DNA of 51,426 nt, taken from NCBI GenBank assembly GCA_024687205.1, contig JAILES010000060.1, forward strand, positions 1 through 51,426, given 5' to 3'. Every line of letters starts with the position of its first letter. The first letter of the stretch is position 1. Position numbers and translations under genes: made by a program. Positions 51,403-51,426 of this stretch are shown here, piece by piece. The stretch is from Lachnospiraceae bacterium. Lineage in GTDB: Bacteria; Bacillota; Clostridia; Lachnospirales; Lachnospiraceae. The notes beneath the pieces were generated by a model that had not been told where the DNA came from, searched no databases, and worked only from the letters and a program-made list of their open reading frames with translations.

Positions 51403-51426
51403 GGACATTATAACACTTTTAGACGA
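51401..51426 (+). CDS. start of an unidentified gene, cut by the window end
   Basis: ATG at 51401 with AAGGAGG (51382-51388) upstream; the visible residues are M-D-I-I-T-L-L-D. The window stops after 26 bases. The short hydrophobic start and the terminal-type inverted repeat around its promoter are compatible with a transposase, but nothing visible proves it. Confidence 0.5.

Noticed and set aside
1..51426. Classical Fur boxes, CRISPR arrays, tRNA genes or prophage genes
   Set aside because: I looked for GATAAT-type Fur repeats, regularly spaced repeats, tRNA-like cloverleaf ends and phage structural genes and saw none.

Overview
The window looks like chromosomal DNA of an anaerobic gut or rumen Firmicute, most like the Lachnospiraceae (Butyrivibrio/Roseburia/Blautia relatives). 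The grounds are moderate A+T, strong Shine-Dalgarno sites, TTGACA-17-TATAAT promoters, a DUF3793/flavodoxin pair, CsoR/CopA, and many TetR-controlled ABC systems. I saw no rRNA, tRNA, CRISPR or phage genes. It reads as an accessory island of transport and stress modules, with several decayed genes and tandem duplications.

Layout. 1-4240: end of an ICMT/PEMT-like methyltransferase, an ATC-hydrolase-family protein, three alpha/beta hydrolases and a SAM methyltransferase. 4264-5979 (minus): a chemotaxis receptor. 6067-10329: divergent TetR and exporter-fold ABC pair 1. 10389-12599: a decayed operon with a deleted hydrolase, two membrane proteins and a truncated panE. 12612-17670: TetR, MacB/FtsX system 1, a hydrolase and a membrane protein. 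17783-21040: aldo/keto reductase, TetR, two ATC-hydrolase-family proteins and a broken membrane gene. 21110-24195: CsoR and a CopA carrying a C-terminal CopZ-like domain. 24223-25374: DUF3793 protein and flavodoxin. 25489-29751: TetR and ABC pair 2. 29832-34076: TetR and ABC pair 3. 34210-35571: an MntP-ZIP fusion transporter. 35572-39793: divergent TetR and FtsX system 2. 39812-43458: ABC pair 4. 43468-47710: TetR and FtsX system 3. 47715-51269: FtsX system 4. 51401-end: the start of another gene.

The common thread is a palindrome, consensus GTTAGC-N4-GCTAAC. I found it 13 times, upstream of nine or more transcription units, at promoter-relevant positions: between -35 and -10, over the start point, or in the leader. 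The protein that reads it is not evident in the window. The controlled genes (exporter-fold ABC pairs resembling the YbtPQ/IrtAB class, flavodoxin, DUF3793) suggest a metal- or iron-responsive regulator, perhaps of the DtxR type; this is inference. On top of this global layer, most modules have their own TetR repressor with a private palindrome. ABC pair 4, FtsX system 4 and the flavodoxin unit lack a TetR and instead carry two copies of the common operator flanking an RNA hairpin. Other standout features are the MntP-ZIP fusion, an internal ribosome binding site that could release a free copper chaperone from the copA frame, and calcium-loop-like motifs in the external domain of FtsX system 4.
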